Assembly: GCA_902812875.1 (NCBI GenBank)
Contig: CADDZV010000001.1
Location: 62,001-126,000 of the forward strand
From: Clostridiales bacterium
GTDB taxonomy: Bacteria > Bacillota > Sulfobacillia > CADDZV01
Direction of reading: 5' to 3'
DNA: 64,000 nucleotides
Below the pieces are notes generated by a model. That model searched no databases. It was not told where the DNA came from and saw only the letters and a list, made by a program, of their open reading frames with translations. The position numbers and the translations under genes were made by a program. This document shows positions 32,580 through 41,613 of this stretch, piece by piece; positions within the stretch are counted from its first letter, which is position 1, and each line of letters begins with the position of its first letter.

Positions 32580-33557
32580 TCATGTTCCATGGCCGGCCAG
32601 ATGGCAGGCCACCCAGTGTCCGCCTCCCCCGTCCGCAAGGACCGGAGCCTTTTCCCGACACACGGGCCGCCGGACAGGGCAGCGGGAATAAAAGCGGCAG
32701 CCCGTGGGAGGATCGACGGCGCTGGGGACGTTGCCTTCGAGGACGATCTCCCGGCCGCGCTGGCCAGGATCAGGGACCGGCACTGCCGACAAAAGAGCCT
32801 GGGCATATGGGTGCCACGGATGGGATAGGATCTCCGCCGCCGGTCCCCGCTCCACGATCTGCCCAAGATACATGACGGCGACCTCGTCCGCCATGTGCTC
32901 TACTACGCTAAGGTCATGCGATATCAGCAGATAACTCAAACCGAGGCGGGCTTGCAGGTCTTTCAGCAGGTTAAGGATCTGGGCCTGCACAGAAACGTCC
33001 AAAGCTGACGTAGGCTCGTCCAGCACGAGAAATTTGGGGTGTAACGCGAGCGCCCTGGCAATCACCACGCGCTGGCGCTGCCCTCCGCTGAACTCGTGCG
33101 GAAAGCGGTAGATGTGGCTCGCGTCTAGGCCCACCTCAGCCAGCAGTGCAGCGACCTGGTCGTCCAGCTCCCTGCCCCCGAGGTGCAGGTGGGTACGCAG
33201 AGGCTCGGCCACGATGTCTCTCACCGTGATGCGTGGATCGAGCGCGGAATAAGGGTCCTGGAAGACTATCTGCATGTCCCGCCGCACAGCACGCAGGGCC
33301 TGGTAGTTGAGCTTGAGGATGTCCCGACCCTCGAAATAGATCTCCCCGGCCGTGGCTGGGAGGAGCCTGAGGATAACCCTTCCCAGCGTGGTCTTCCCAC
33401 ACCCGGATTCCCCGGCTATCCCAAGTGTTGTGCCCGGGGCGTCTATCCGCAGGTCTACGCCGTCCACGGCATGTAACCAGGAGGTAGCCCCGCCCCACCA
33501 TGTGCGGCGGACCGGGAAATATTTCTTCAGCCCGCGGACTTCCAATAGCGGTGGCAT
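32580..33557 (-). CDS. dppF: Dipeptide/oligopeptide ABC importer ATPase DppF
   Basis: A 325-residue ATPase of the peptide importer class. Walker A GESGCGKTT, signature EFSGGQRQR and Walker B FLVLDEPTSALD are intact. The C-terminal oligopeptide extension with a Cys-rich GCRFYSRCP segment, likely an iron-sulfur site in this class, is present. The ATG at 33557 is behind GGAGAGG and sits just after the dppD stop; ATG 33575 is the alternative. Confidence 0.92.
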   Translation of the reverse strand: MPPLLEVRGLKKYFPVRRTWWGGATSWLHAVDGVDLRIDAPGTTLGIAGESGCGKTTLGRVILRLLPATAGEIYFEGRDILKLNYQALRAVRRDMQIVFQDPYSALDPRITVRDIVAEPLRTHLHLGGRELDDQVAALLAEVGLDASHIYRFPHEFSGGQRQRVVIARALALHPKFLVLDEPTSALDVSVQAQILNLLKDLQARLGLSYLLISHDLSVVEHMADEVAVMYLGQIVERGPAAEILSHPWHPYAQALLSAVPVPDPGQRGREIVLEGNVPSAVDPPTGCRFYSRCPVRRPVCREKAPVLADGGGGHWVACHLAGHGT

Positions 33558-33561
33558 CCCG

Positions 33562-34569
33562 TCATACCTCTCCATTTCCTTCCGAATTATCCGGCGGCAG
33601 CCGCCCGTCCTGTTTCCAGCAGGCTACCCAGTGTCCGTCACCAAGATCCTTTGCCTCTGGACGCTCCACCCTGCACCGCTCAATGCGCACCGGACACCGG
33701 GGGTAGAAATAGCATCCGGGCTGCGGGTGGGTGACCACTGGCACGGTACCTTCGATGACCGGCAGGGTACCGCGTTTTTGCCCGAGCCGCGGGATGGCCT
33801 GCAATAAAAGGGCGGTATATGGGTGACCCGGATTCCGGAAGATATCGGCGGTGGATCCGATCTCCACAACATCTCCGGCATACATGACCGCAACCCGATC
33901 CGCGATCCTGGCTACCACGCCCAGGTTGTGAGTGATAAACACGATCGAGGCGTTTATGTGGGCCCGCAATTCTTCAATGAGCCGCAAGATCTGCGCCTGG
34001 ATGGTCACATCCAGCGCCGTCGTGGGCTCGTCCGCCAGTAGAAGGTCAGGGTTGGACGACAGAGCCATGGCGATCATGACCCGTTGTCGCATGCCGCCAC
34101 TCAATTCGTGGGGATAAGCCGAAAGCACCTTTTCAGGGCTCGGTAGCCGGACCAGAGCCAGCATATCGATGGCACGCTGCCGGGCGGCCCGGAAGGATAC
34201 TTTTTCGTGTGCGGCAATGATCCGCACCAGTGGCTCCCCGACCGGAAACACGGGATTCAAAGATGACATGGGATCCTGGAACACCATCGTGATGCGGCGG
34301 CCGCGAATTGTCCTCATCTCGACCTCAGTCTTCTTGAGGAGGTCCTCGCCCTGGAAAATGATCTCGCCGCTTTGCACCTCGGCCTTGCGGTCGAGAAGCC
34401 TGAGAATGGACAGGGCCGTCATGCTCTTGCCCGAACCCGTTTCGCCCACGAGCCCCAGGATCTCTCCGGGCCGCACGTCCAGCCGGTGCAGGTCCAGGGC
34501 CTGCACCCGGCCACCGTAGGTGCGAAATGCCACTTTCAGGTTTCTGATCTGCAAAAGCGGTCCCGGCAA
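33562..34569 (-). CDS. dppD: Dipeptide/oligopeptide ABC importer ATPase DppD
   Basis: A 335-residue partner ATPase: Walker [11 protein letters not shown], signature ELSGGMRQR, Walker [13 protein letters not shown] and a [16 protein letters not shown]-terminal cysteine cluster. It forms a heterodimer with DppF. It begins with TTG at 34569, four bases after the dppC stop, with GGGAAG nine bases upstream. Confidence 0.92.
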   Translation of the reverse strand: MPGPLLQIRNLKVAFRTYGGRVQALDLHRLDVRPGEILGLVGETGSGKSMTALSILRLLDRKAEVQSGEIIFQGEDLLKKTEVEMRTIRGRRITMVFQDPMSSLNPVFPVGEPLVRIIAAHEKVSFRAARQRAIDMLALVRLPSPEKVLSAYPHELSGGMRQRVMIAMALSSNPDLLLADEPTTALDVTIQAQILRLIEELRAHINASIVFITHNLGVVARIADRVAVMYAGDVVEIGSTADIFRNPGHPYTALLLQAIPRLGQKRGTLPVIEGTVPVVTHPQPGCYFYPRCPVRIERCRVERPEAKDLGDGHWVACWKQDGRLPPDNSEGNGEV

Positions 34570-34573
34570 CGTG

Positions 34574-35467
34574 TTACACTTCCCTGGTCTTAGGATCCAG
34601 AATCTCCCGCAGCCCGTCGCCCAGCAGGTTGAAGCCCAGCACGGTGATCAAAATGGCCAGCCCCGGGAAAGTGACATACCACCAGTCGGTCAAAAAAAAG
34701 TTCCGCCCCAGGCTGACCATCAGCCCCCATTCCGGCTCCGGCGGCTGTGCTCCCAAACCGAGGAAGCTCAAGGACGCCGCCTCCAGGATCACCGAACCGA
34801 AATCCATCGAAGCCTGCACGATGACGGGAGCAACGGCATTCGGCAGAATGTGGCGGAAGACAATTGTCAGGTGTGATACCCCGGTGGCACGGGCAGCCTC
34901 GACAAAGCCGCGTTCCCGCAGCGACACCGCTTGACCCCGGATTAGCCGGGTGTACCACGGCCACCACGCTATGGCGATGGCGATCATCGCGTTAACGAGG
35001 CTCGGCCCCAGCATGGCAGAGACCGCCGTCGCCAAAAGCAGAGGCGGGAAGCTCAGGAACACATCGGTTACACGCATGATCACCTCATCAACGACGCCGC
35101 CGGCATACCCGGCCACCAACCCGAGCGGCACCCCGATGAGCAGGGCCAAGCCGATCGTAAACACCCCTATGCCAAGCGATATCCTGGCCCCATAAAGCAC
35201 ACGGCTAAATATGTCACGCCCCATCTCGTCGGTTCCGAACAGGTGCGCCCAGGAAGGTGGCAAAAGCTGCTGGGACATGTGCACCTGTGTGCCCGCGTCC
35301 GCCGGATACGGCGCCAGCACCGGAGCCACAGCCGCCGCCAGAACCAAAAGGACCACCACGACCAGTCCGGCCATCGACAACACGTTTTTTCGCAACAGGT
35401 ACAGGTCGTACCGGAGGGCAGCCAGGCGCGCCCGGCGCTGTCCAGAGCTGATATCCATGACGCTCAC
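34574..35467 (-). CDS. dppC: Dipeptide/oligopeptide ABC importer permease DppC
   Basis: A 297-residue permease with six helices, the DppC N-terminal TM segment (MAGLVVVVLLVLAAAVAPVL), the HLFGTDEMGRDIFSRVLYG motif and the EAA loop (EAARATGVSHLTIVFRHILP). GTG at 35467 has AGGTG upstream and follows dppB by 16 bases. Confidence 0.93.
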   Translation of the reverse strand: MSVMDISSGQRRARLAALRYDLYLLRKNVLSMAGLVVVVLLVLAAAVAPVLAPYPADAGTQVHMSQQLLPPSWAHLFGTDEMGRDIFSRVLYGARISLGIGVFTIGLALLIGVPLGLVAGYAGGVVDEVIMRVTDVFLSFPPLLLATAVSAMLGPSLVNAMIAIAIAWWPWYTRLIRGQAVSLRERGFVEAARATGVSHLTIVFRHILPNAVAPVIVQASMDFGSVILEAASLSFLGLGAQPPEPEWGLMVSLGRNFFLTDWWYVTFPGLAILITVLGFNLLGDGLREILDPKTREV

Positions 35468-35483
35468 GGTTTCACCTGCCTCG

Positions 35484-36500
35484 TCAGCCTGTCTTTATCC
35501 GCGGGTCCACCAAGGCGTGTACGATGTCCACCGCGAGATTGAGGACGACGTACAGAGCCGCCACCAGGATGGTCACGCCCATGATGGCCGGATAGTCACC
35601 TGAAATGACGGCGTTCGCTGCGTACTGCCCCAAGCCGGGCCAGTTGAACACTGCCTCGATCAAGAATGTGCCTGCCAGCGAGTAGGCGAACGTGAGGGCC
35701 ACCACCGTTACCGTGGGCCCGATGGCATTTTTGAGGGCATACCAATAGGTGATACGACGCTCTGAGACGCCGTACGCCCGCGCCACGCGGATATAATCTT
35801 CGTTGAGCACCTCAAGCATGGACGACCGCGTCATGCGGGTAATCAAACCCAACGGGTATGCTGCCAAGGTCACTGCCGGTAAAACCAGATGCAAAAGGCT
35901 GTTCCCGAAAACCGTCCAGTTGCCTTCCAATAGTGAATCCAGCACGTATGATCCGGTGATCCGCCGCACCGGATAAGCCAGCTGGATGCTCATGTCCAGC
36001 CGTCCACCCACCGGCAAAAGGTGGAGGTGGCCGAAGAAAATGAGCTGTAAGATCATGGCCATCCAGAAGGTGGGCAACGACACGGCCCCGATCGAAAAGG
36101 TACGGCTGAGATGGTCGATGAGCCCGCCTTTGTGAGTGGCGGAGATCACACCCAGTGGAACCCCGATGATGATTGCCAGGATTATGCCACTGATGACCAA
36201 TTCCAATGAAGCCGGCAGGTAAGTAGCGATATCCTTTAACACCGGCTGGTGGGTGACAAACGAGGTGCCCCAGTTGCCGTGCAGCAGGTCAGACATGTAC
36301 CGTATGTACTGAACGTACAGGGGCTTGTCGAGTCCAAGCTCCTGACGGGCACGGGCAATCTCTTCCACGGTGGCCCGGGGCCCCACCCACCGGGCCGCCG
36401 GATCCGACGGGACCACCCTGGCCACAAAAAAGGTCACCATCGTCGTTCCCCAGAGCACCACAAGCCCCAGGGCGAGGCGGCGCACAATGTATCGCAACAA
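35484..36500 (-). CDS. dppB: Dipeptide/oligopeptide ABC importer permease DppB
   Basis: A 338-residue permease with the DppB start (LRYIVRRLALGLVVLWG), the RQELGLDKPLYVQYIRYM loop and the EAA segment (VARAYGVSERRITYWYALKN). A TTG at 36500 (or the next TTG at 36497) is chosen because GAGGTG lies 8 bases upstream and the longer reading crosses the hairpin at 36542-36575. Confidence 0.92.
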   Translation of the reverse strand: MLRYIVRRLALGLVVLWGTTMVTFFVARVVPSDPAARWVGPRATVEEIARARQELGLDKPLYVQYIRYMSDLLHGNWGTSFVTHQPVLKDIATYLPASLELVISGIILAIIIGVPLGVISATHKGGLIDHLSRTFSIGAVSLPTFWMAMILQLIFFGHLHLLPVGGRLDMSIQLAYPVRRITGSYVLDSLLEGNWTVFGNSLLHLVLPAVTLAAYPLGLITRMTRSSMLEVLNEDYIRVARAYGVSERRITYWYALKNAIGPTVTVVALTFAYSLAGTFLIEAVFNWPGLGQYAANAVISGDYPAIMGVTILVAALYVVLNLAVDIVHALVDPRIKTG

Positions 36501-36541
36501 ACCGCAGTCACCTCTAAAACGCGGGTACCAACCGCCCAACG

Positions 36542-36575
36542 CCCGGGCCCGCCGGATTTCGCAGGCGGGCCCGGG
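36542..36575 (-). promoter_or_regulatory. Intercistronic stem-loop between dppA and dppB
   Basis: A perfect 12-base-pair GC stem (36542-36553 with 36564-36575) and 10-base loop, with no T-run after it. Such stem-loops between a binding protein gene and permease genes often keep the binding protein message more abundant by protecting its 3' end or causing partial termination. Confidence 0.7.
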
Positions 36576-36638
36576 TGCCGCTGGCCTTTCGGACGGACCG
36601 GCTGCCTGGTGCCGCTAGATCAATCAGCTTTTCCGATG

Positions 36639-38210
36639 CTACTGGCTCTGCCGGTAGGTGTTATAGAAGAAGACCACATGCGGGTACGCCGGGTTGTCAA
36701 CGTAACCCTGGAAATTAGACCGCATTACCCGTACATACTGTTGGTCATAGAAGAAAATAGCCGGAGCGTCATCCACCAGCATCTGCTGGGCTTGGGCATA
36801 TTCCTGGATAGCCTTTTCCCGGTCCACGCCTGAAACGCTGTGCGCTTCATCGATCAGCTTGTCATACGCTGGGTTGTAATAATAACCCAGGTTGAAGTTG
36901 ATGCTGCTCTCGGAGTGGAACAGGTTGACCATGAAGTCGTACGGGTCGGCGTACGTAGGCCACCAGTACATGAGGAAAATGTCCTGGCGGACCTTCGGGT
37001 TCGGCGACTTGGCCAAGTCCCACTGCGGCTCCCAGACCATGCCCCGGATGTCCAAGTTTATATTCAGTTGGGCCAACGACGACTTCATGAGCTCCGCCAC
37101 GCGGCGCTCGAACTCGTCCCCCGAAGCGTACGTAAGTACCAAGGTAAACCCGCCCTTGCCATAACCCGCCTGCTGCAGAAGCTGTTTGGCTTTATCCAGA
37201 TTATAGCTGTACTGGAATAGGTTATCATCATGCCCCCACAGGCCGGCCGGGACGGGCCCCTTGGACTGGGTGGCGTAACCCTTCATGACATCCGACACAA
37301 TCTGGTCATACGGGATGGCGTAGGAAATTGCCTGCCGAACCAGCTTGTTGTTGAGGGGAGCCTTTTGCGTGTTGAAGAACCCTAGCAGGTTCTGGTACGA
37401 GGGGGTCGTGACAATCTTTATGTTCGGATTGTTTTTTAAGGCACCGACCTGTTCAAACGGTAGTGCGTCCACAAAGTCAGCCTGCCCGGACTGCAGCATC
37501 TGCACCTTGGTGGAGGCTTCGCTCACCTGCTGGAACACGACCTTGTCGAAGTGCGGACCCTTCCAGCCACCCCAGTACCCGTCGAACTTCTTGAGGACTA
37601 CCTGCTGCGTACCCTGGAAACTTTCAAGCTGGTACGGACCGGTGCCGGCTTCATGACCCTGGGAGAACCAATCCTCCCCGTTCTTTTGCACAGCCGCGGG
37701 GTCGAAGACAAACGCTCCGTAACCCGATGCCACGATCAGGTCGAGCGGAGCGGGGTATTTCAAGTCAATTTCGAGCTTGTAAGGATCAAGGACCTTGATC
37801 TCCTTTACCGGGCTCCAGATAAAGGAGGCACCCTTGCCGCGCTGGATGGTCCGTTCGAAGGAGTATTTCACGGCGTCAGCAGTAAGCTCGTTGCCGTCGT
37901 GGAATTTGACACCCTTGCGGATGTCAAAGGTCCAGGTCAGCCCATCCGGAGAAACGCTGTAGTCTGTTGCTAGGAGCGGCACCACTTTTTTCTGGACAGA
38001 GTCATAACGGAGTAGCGTCTCGTAAATGTTGTTGAGAACGATGATTTCGTTGGAAAAGCTGTCGGACGGATCCCAGAACACTACGACTTGGTTGGTGTTG
38101 GCATAAACCGCTACCTGGGGCGTGGACTGCCCCGCACCGCACCCGGCCACTGCCAAGATGACGGCGACGATGACTGCACCCAAAGTGCCCAACAAGAACC
38201 CTCTTCTCAT
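36639..38210 (-). CDS. dppA: Peptide-binding lipoprotein of the ABC importer (SBP family 5)
   Basis: A 523-residue extracytoplasmic binding protein. It has a lipobox (AVIVAVILAVAGC) and family 5 features: the TYETLLRYDS-like region after a short linker, LTWTFDIRKGVKFHDG, and GTGPYQLES. It would deliver peptides, nickel chelates or similar compounds to the Dpp permease. First gene of the operon, with GGTGGAGGGGG before the ATG. The ligand is unknown; the neighbouring enzymes suggest a cyclic or modified amide. Confidence 0.92.
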   Translation of the reverse strand: MRRGFLLGTLGAVIVAVILAVAGCGAGQSTPQVAVYANTNQVVVFWDPSDSFSNEIIVLNNIYETLLRYDSVQKKVVPLLATDYSVSPDGLTWTFDIRKGVKFHDGNELTADAVKYSFERTIQRGKGASFIWSPVKEIKVLDPYKLEIDLKYPAPLDLIVASGYGAFVFDPAAVQKNGEDWFSQGHEAGTGPYQLESFQGTQQVVLKKFDGYWGGWKGPHFDKVVFQQVSEASTKVQMLQSGQADFVDALPFEQVGALKNNPNIKIVTTPSYQNLLGFFNTQKAPLNNKLVRQAISYAIPYDQIVSDVMKGYATQSKGPVPAGLWGHDDNLFQYSYNLDKAKQLLQQAGYGKGGFTLVLTYASGDEFERRVAELMKSSLAQLNINLDIRGMVWEPQWDLAKSPNPKVRQDIFLMYWWPTYADPYDFMVNLFHSESSINFNLGYYYNPAYDKLIDEAHSVSGVDREKAIQEYAQAQQMLVDDAPAIFFYDQQYVRVMRSNFQGYVDNPAYPHVVFFYNTYRQSQ

Positions 38211-38321
38211 GGCGCCCCCTCCACCGCGAATACCCGGGTATGTTTATGTACGCGATTGTAGCACCTTGGCCAAAAGCGCTATACGCCATGGAAGACCAAA
38301 TTCGCGGCAGAGGTTTGTCCA
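38211..38321 (-). promoter_or_regulatory. Probable promoter region of the dpp catabolic operon
   Basis: Between pucR and dppA the minus strand has a possible -10 (TACAAT, near 38255-38260) preceded by the palindrome TTGGCCAA at about 38266-38273, which could be a regulator site. No good -35 is visible, as expected for an activator-dependent promoter. The PucR family often activates its neighbouring operon. Confidence 0.35.
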
Positions 38322-39563
38322 TCATGGACTAGTCAGGCGGGAGCGGGCGTCGAGGTACCGTCGGGCCTTCAGAGCCAAGAGCATGGCGGCCAGCAAGTCG
38401 CCGGAGAAGTCCTTGGTGCCAAGCAGTTGCCGTATCCGGGCCAGCCGATATTTCACTGTGCTCCGGTGCACGAAAAGGCGGGCGGCCGTAATAGTCAAGT
38501 CTTGGCCGCTATCCAGGAAAGCCTCCAGCGTATCAGCCAGTTCGGACCCGTGAGCCGTATCATAATCAAGAATGGGCTTGAGCTGGCGGTGGCAGAACTC
38601 TCGCACCTGTCCGTTGGCGTCAATCTCCCACAGCAACTGGTAAACACCCGTGTCACGGTATGAAAATACATGCCGGGGCCCAAAGACCCTGTGGCCGATG
38701 GACAAAGCCAAGTTCGCTTCCCGGAAGCTGCGGGCCAGCTCAGCCGGGTCAGAGTAGACATTGCCAATCCCTATGGATATTGATACATCTTTTATGCTCT
38801 CAGCCGCCCGGGTTTGGATCCTGTTAGCCAAAGCCTTCACGTATTCGTCGATTTCCACCGGGCCAGCCCCGGCCGGGAAGGCCGGCAGCACAACGATGCT
38901 GTCACTTTTGTCGACAATGATGTGATCTCCAGGACCATCTTGTTGGACCACCGCCGTCACTACGTCCAGCAGGGTTCCCTTGATAGCCTGGACCTCCTGT
39001 TCCGGTTTGCCCGACTTTAATATGAAGTCCTCAAAATCATCGATATCAATGATCATCACGACCCGCTTGTTGCTGATCTGCCATCCCAGGTATCTGGCCC
39101 GTGTAACAATAGCGTCCGGCGAACGAAAGTTTCCGAATAGCAAGTCGTCCAGGAAACTACTTTTGAGGTTGCGGCGCGTAACGATGGCCTCCAGGACTGG
39201 GCTAATGACATCAATGTAACCGCCCTCTTCCGGGAGCTCGATTATGGGAAAGCCGGCCGCTTCAGCAGTTTGTAGAATATCGCTTGAGATGCCATTTTGG
39301 AGGAAACTCTTTGTATCAACTGCCAGGGCTGCTGCTCCCGCACTGATAATGTTCCGCACCATTTCGAGTTGCGACTGGGGACTGTCACGGACGGCATAAA
39401 AGCTGGTCAAGAACAAGATGTTTGGCCGCAGCCATTTCTTGATATCGGGCATCTCAATCACGTCGACATGTTCGATAATGCGCGAAAGCCCCCTGCGCCC
39501 CGCCAGCACCCGGGCCTGCCGCAGCAAGCCTATGGACAGAGCTTCGCTGACCGTGATGCCCAT
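38322..39563 (-). CDS. PucR-family transcriptional regulator
   Basis: A 413-residue regulator. Residues 1-120 form the purine-catabolism PucR N-terminal domain (SIGLLRQARVLAGRRGLSRII; EMPDIKKWLRPNILFLTSFY), then a GGDEF-like central domain and a C-terminal HTH_30 (DLTITAARLFVHRSTVKYRLARI). Members control use of purines, hydantoins, amino acids or other nitrogen compounds by sensing a pathway intermediate. It is upstream of, and in line with, the dpp doublet operon. The ATG at 39563 has GGGGGATGG upstream. Confidence 0.9.
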   Translation of the reverse strand: MGITVSEALSIGLLRQARVLAGRRGLSRIIEHVDVIEMPDIKKWLRPNILFLTSFYAVRDSPQSQLEMVRNIISAGAAALAVDTKSFLQNGISSDILQTAEAAGFPIIELPEEGGYIDVISPVLEAIVTRRNLKSSFLDDLLFGNFRSPDAIVTRARYLGWQISNKRVVMIIDIDDFEDFILKSGKPEQEVQAIKGTLLDVVTAVVQQDGPGDHIIVDKSDSIVVLPAFPAGAGPVEIDEYVKALANRIQTRAAESIKDVSISIGIGNVYSDPAELARSFREANLALSIGHRVFGPRHVFSYRDTGVYQLLWEIDANGQVREFCHRQLKPILDYDTAHGSELADTLEAFLDSGQDLTITAARLFVHRSTVKYRLARIRQLLGTKDFSGDLLAAMLLALKARRYLDARSRLTSP

Positions 39564-39828
39564 GACGCCATCCCCCGGCCCCATGAAAAGGGCTGATGGA
39601 GAGCCACCAGCCCGTTAGTCCAACCTGGCCTAACAGATAGCTACTTCGTTCGCTGCTGTGGTCAATAATCCTCTCCGGGGCGGCAGACCACCACACGGGA
39701 GCTTTTCCCCCTCAACACCTCCAAGCAACTTGGTGCCTGGGCAAATCACCTGCCAGCCCCCGGGGCAGGATGACACCAGAACCGGCGCGAACTGCAATAA
39801 CACGAGACCGGATCGGGGGGATTTGGCC
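39564..39828. other. Divergent intergenic region between pucR and the hydrolase cluster
   Basis: 265 bases separating two clusters that run apart. On the pucR side a near-perfect hairpin (39590-39599 with 39604-39613, one mismatch) lies in the pucR leader. Promoters for both directions should be here, but I find no consensus pair. A GGGGGG run before 39829 serves as the ribosome site of the plus-strand gene. Confidence 0.4.
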
Positions 39829-40647
39829 ATGTTCGAGTACGACCCCGCCGTCCCGCTAGAGGTCGTGGAAAGCGGCACGTTCGACCGGGGCGGAGCGACG
39901 GTCCACGACATCACGTACGCAAACCCGCACGGCGGCACGGTGTCAGCCTACCTGGTGGTACCAGGTGTAGCAGGAAGCTGCTGGGAATGGGGATGGTTCC
40001 CGGCCGTCATCTATATGCATGGGCGCGGTCAGTCGCGGGAGAGCTTCCTGCCTGAGGCCATTACCCTGGCCCCCGCCGGTGTCATATCCCTCGTCATCGA
40101 CAGCCCATTCTTGCGGCGCCTGGTACTGCAGCCCACCGCTCCCGTCCCACAAACCAGGTATGAGAGCCTCGTGGTTGGCGTCCGGCGAGCCATCGACCTG
40201 CTGGCCACGCGGCCTGACATCGATCCCGCCCGTATCGCTTTCGTCGGCAACGGCTTCGGTGCCACCATCGGTGGGGCCCTGGCCGGCGCGGACTCCAGGA
40301 TCCGGAGCTACGTTCTCATCGAAGGGATGGCGCGCCCCAGCGCCTGGTACCGCCACCGCACCCCTTCGCCAGGAACCGCATCGGGCCATGAGGCAGTGAC
40401 CCAAGACCTGGCCGCACTGGCGACGCTGGACGCCCAACACGACATCGGCCGGGCCGCCCCCGCCGCGATACTCTTCCAGTTCGCCCGCCGCAATAAGGCC
40501 ATACCGCCAGCGGAGGCACAAAGCTATTTTGACCTCGCGAGCGCCCCCAAAGAGATCGTCTGGTACGATACCGGCCGCCCGCTGCCGGGGTTCACACCCG
40601 CTTCCCTGGATCGCATCCGCTGGCTGTCCGGGCAGCTTGGTTTTTAA
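39829..40647 (+). CDS. Alpha/beta hydrolase-fold protein lacking catalytic Ser and His
   Basis: A 272-residue alpha/beta hydrolase-like protein. The oxyanion loop YMHGRGQS and the strand before the nucleophile elbow (RIAFVG) are normal, but the elbow reads GNGFG where active enzymes have G-x-S-x-G, so the Ser is Gly. Near the C-terminus the usual GH... of the catalytic His reads YDTGRPLPG, so His is also absent. A non-hydrolytic role (binding, lyase or structural) or a new mechanism is implied. ATG 39829 follows GGGGGG. First gene of a five-gene plus-strand cluster. Confidence 0.82.
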   Translation: MFEYDPAVPLEVVESGTFDRGGATVHDITYANPHGGTVSAYLVVPGVAGSCWEWGWFPAVIYMHGRGQSRESFLPEAITLAPAGVISLVIDSPFLRRLVLQPTAPVPQTRYESLVVGVRRAIDLLATRPDIDPARIAFVGNGFGATIGGALAGADSRIRSYVLIEGMARPSAWYRHRTPSPGTASGHEAVTQDLAALATLDAQHDIGRAAPAAILFQFARRNKAIPPAEAQSYFDLASAPKEIVWYDTGRPLPGFTPASLDRIRWLSGQLGF

Positions 40648-40658
40648 AGGAGAAAAAC

Positions 40659-41471
40659 ATGCTGATCGACTACCACACCCACCTCGAGAACGGGCCCTAC
40701 ACCATGGAATGGCTGCAGCGTTTCGTCGACCAAGCGCGGGCGGCCGGCATTGCCGAGATCGGGTTCACCGAGCACGGGCACCGTTTCGTCGCGGCCCAAG
40801 GCATCGTCGATAACGACATCGTCCGCGGCTGGGGCGGGCAAGACGTGGAGGCCTACGTCCGGTTGGTGGCAGACGCCAAGAAAGAGGGCTGGCCGGTAAA
40901 ACTGGGGCTGGAAATGGACTATGTGCCCGGCAAAGAGAAGGAGATCGCGTCGTTCCTCGGATCGTACCCGTGGGATTATGTGATCGGTTCCGTGCACTGG
41001 GACGGCGATTTCGCCCTGGACCTGCCGGTGCACAAGCCGGAATGGGAGCGGCGCGGCGTGGACAACGTTTACCGGCGGTACTTCGAGCTCGTGCGACAGG
41101 CGGCAAAAACCGGCCTGTTCGACGTGATGGGACACGCTGATCTCGTGAAGATCTACGGCTACCGCCCGAGCAGCGCCTTCGATCTGGAGCAAGAATACCG
41201 GGTTACGGCACAAGCATTCGCCGTGGCCGGGGTGGCCGTGGAGGTAAGCACGGCGGGGCTTCGCCGCCCAGTGGGCGAGATTTATCCGGCCGCCAGGTTC
41301 CTGGCAGCCTGCCACGAGTGCGGTGTGCCAATAACCCTGGCTTCCGACGCCCACCATCCGGAGGATGTAGGCTTTGCCATCCAAAGTGCCGTCGCCTGGG
41401 TACGGAACTGCGGGTACGGCGATCTCGTCACCTTTACCGGCCGGCGCCCCCATCGCGCGCCGCTCGGCTGA
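40659..41471 (+). CDS. hisJ: PHP-family phosphatase, HisJ-like
   Basis: A 270-residue PHP-domain protein like histidinol-phosphate phosphatase HisJ. Metal ligands are visible in MLIDYHTHLE, FTEHGHR, LGLEMDY, VIGSVHW, DVMGHADL and LASDAHHPEDVG. AAAGGAG gives a good ribosome site. There is no other his gene nearby; its place before a kinase/lyase pair suggests it dephosphorylates an intermediate of that pathway instead, though a true HisJ placed elsewhere cannot be excluded. Confidence 0.85.
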   Translation: MLIDYHTHLENGPYTMEWLQRFVDQARAAGIAEIGFTEHGHRFVAAQGIVDNDIVRGWGGQDVEAYVRLVADAKKEGWPVKLGLEMDYVPGKEKEIASFLGSYPWDYVIGSVHWDGDFALDLPVHKPEWERRGVDNVYRRYFELVRQAAKTGLFDVMGHADLVKIYGYRPSSAFDLEQEYRVTAQAFAVAGVAVEVSTAGLRRPVGEIYPAARFLAACHECGVPITLASDAHHPEDVGFAIQSAVAWVRNCGYGDLVTFTGRRPHRAPLG

Positions 41472-41613
41472 CCCCAGCGTTACGTTCAGCAGGATAAAAT
41501 GCCGCTTTTTCGAAAATTGTATATGCTTCACGGACGTGCACCCGATCCGGTTTCCAGACCGCTGAAGGGCCACACCCGCAAGCATCTCCGAATGCACAGA
41601 GGGTGACAAGCTC

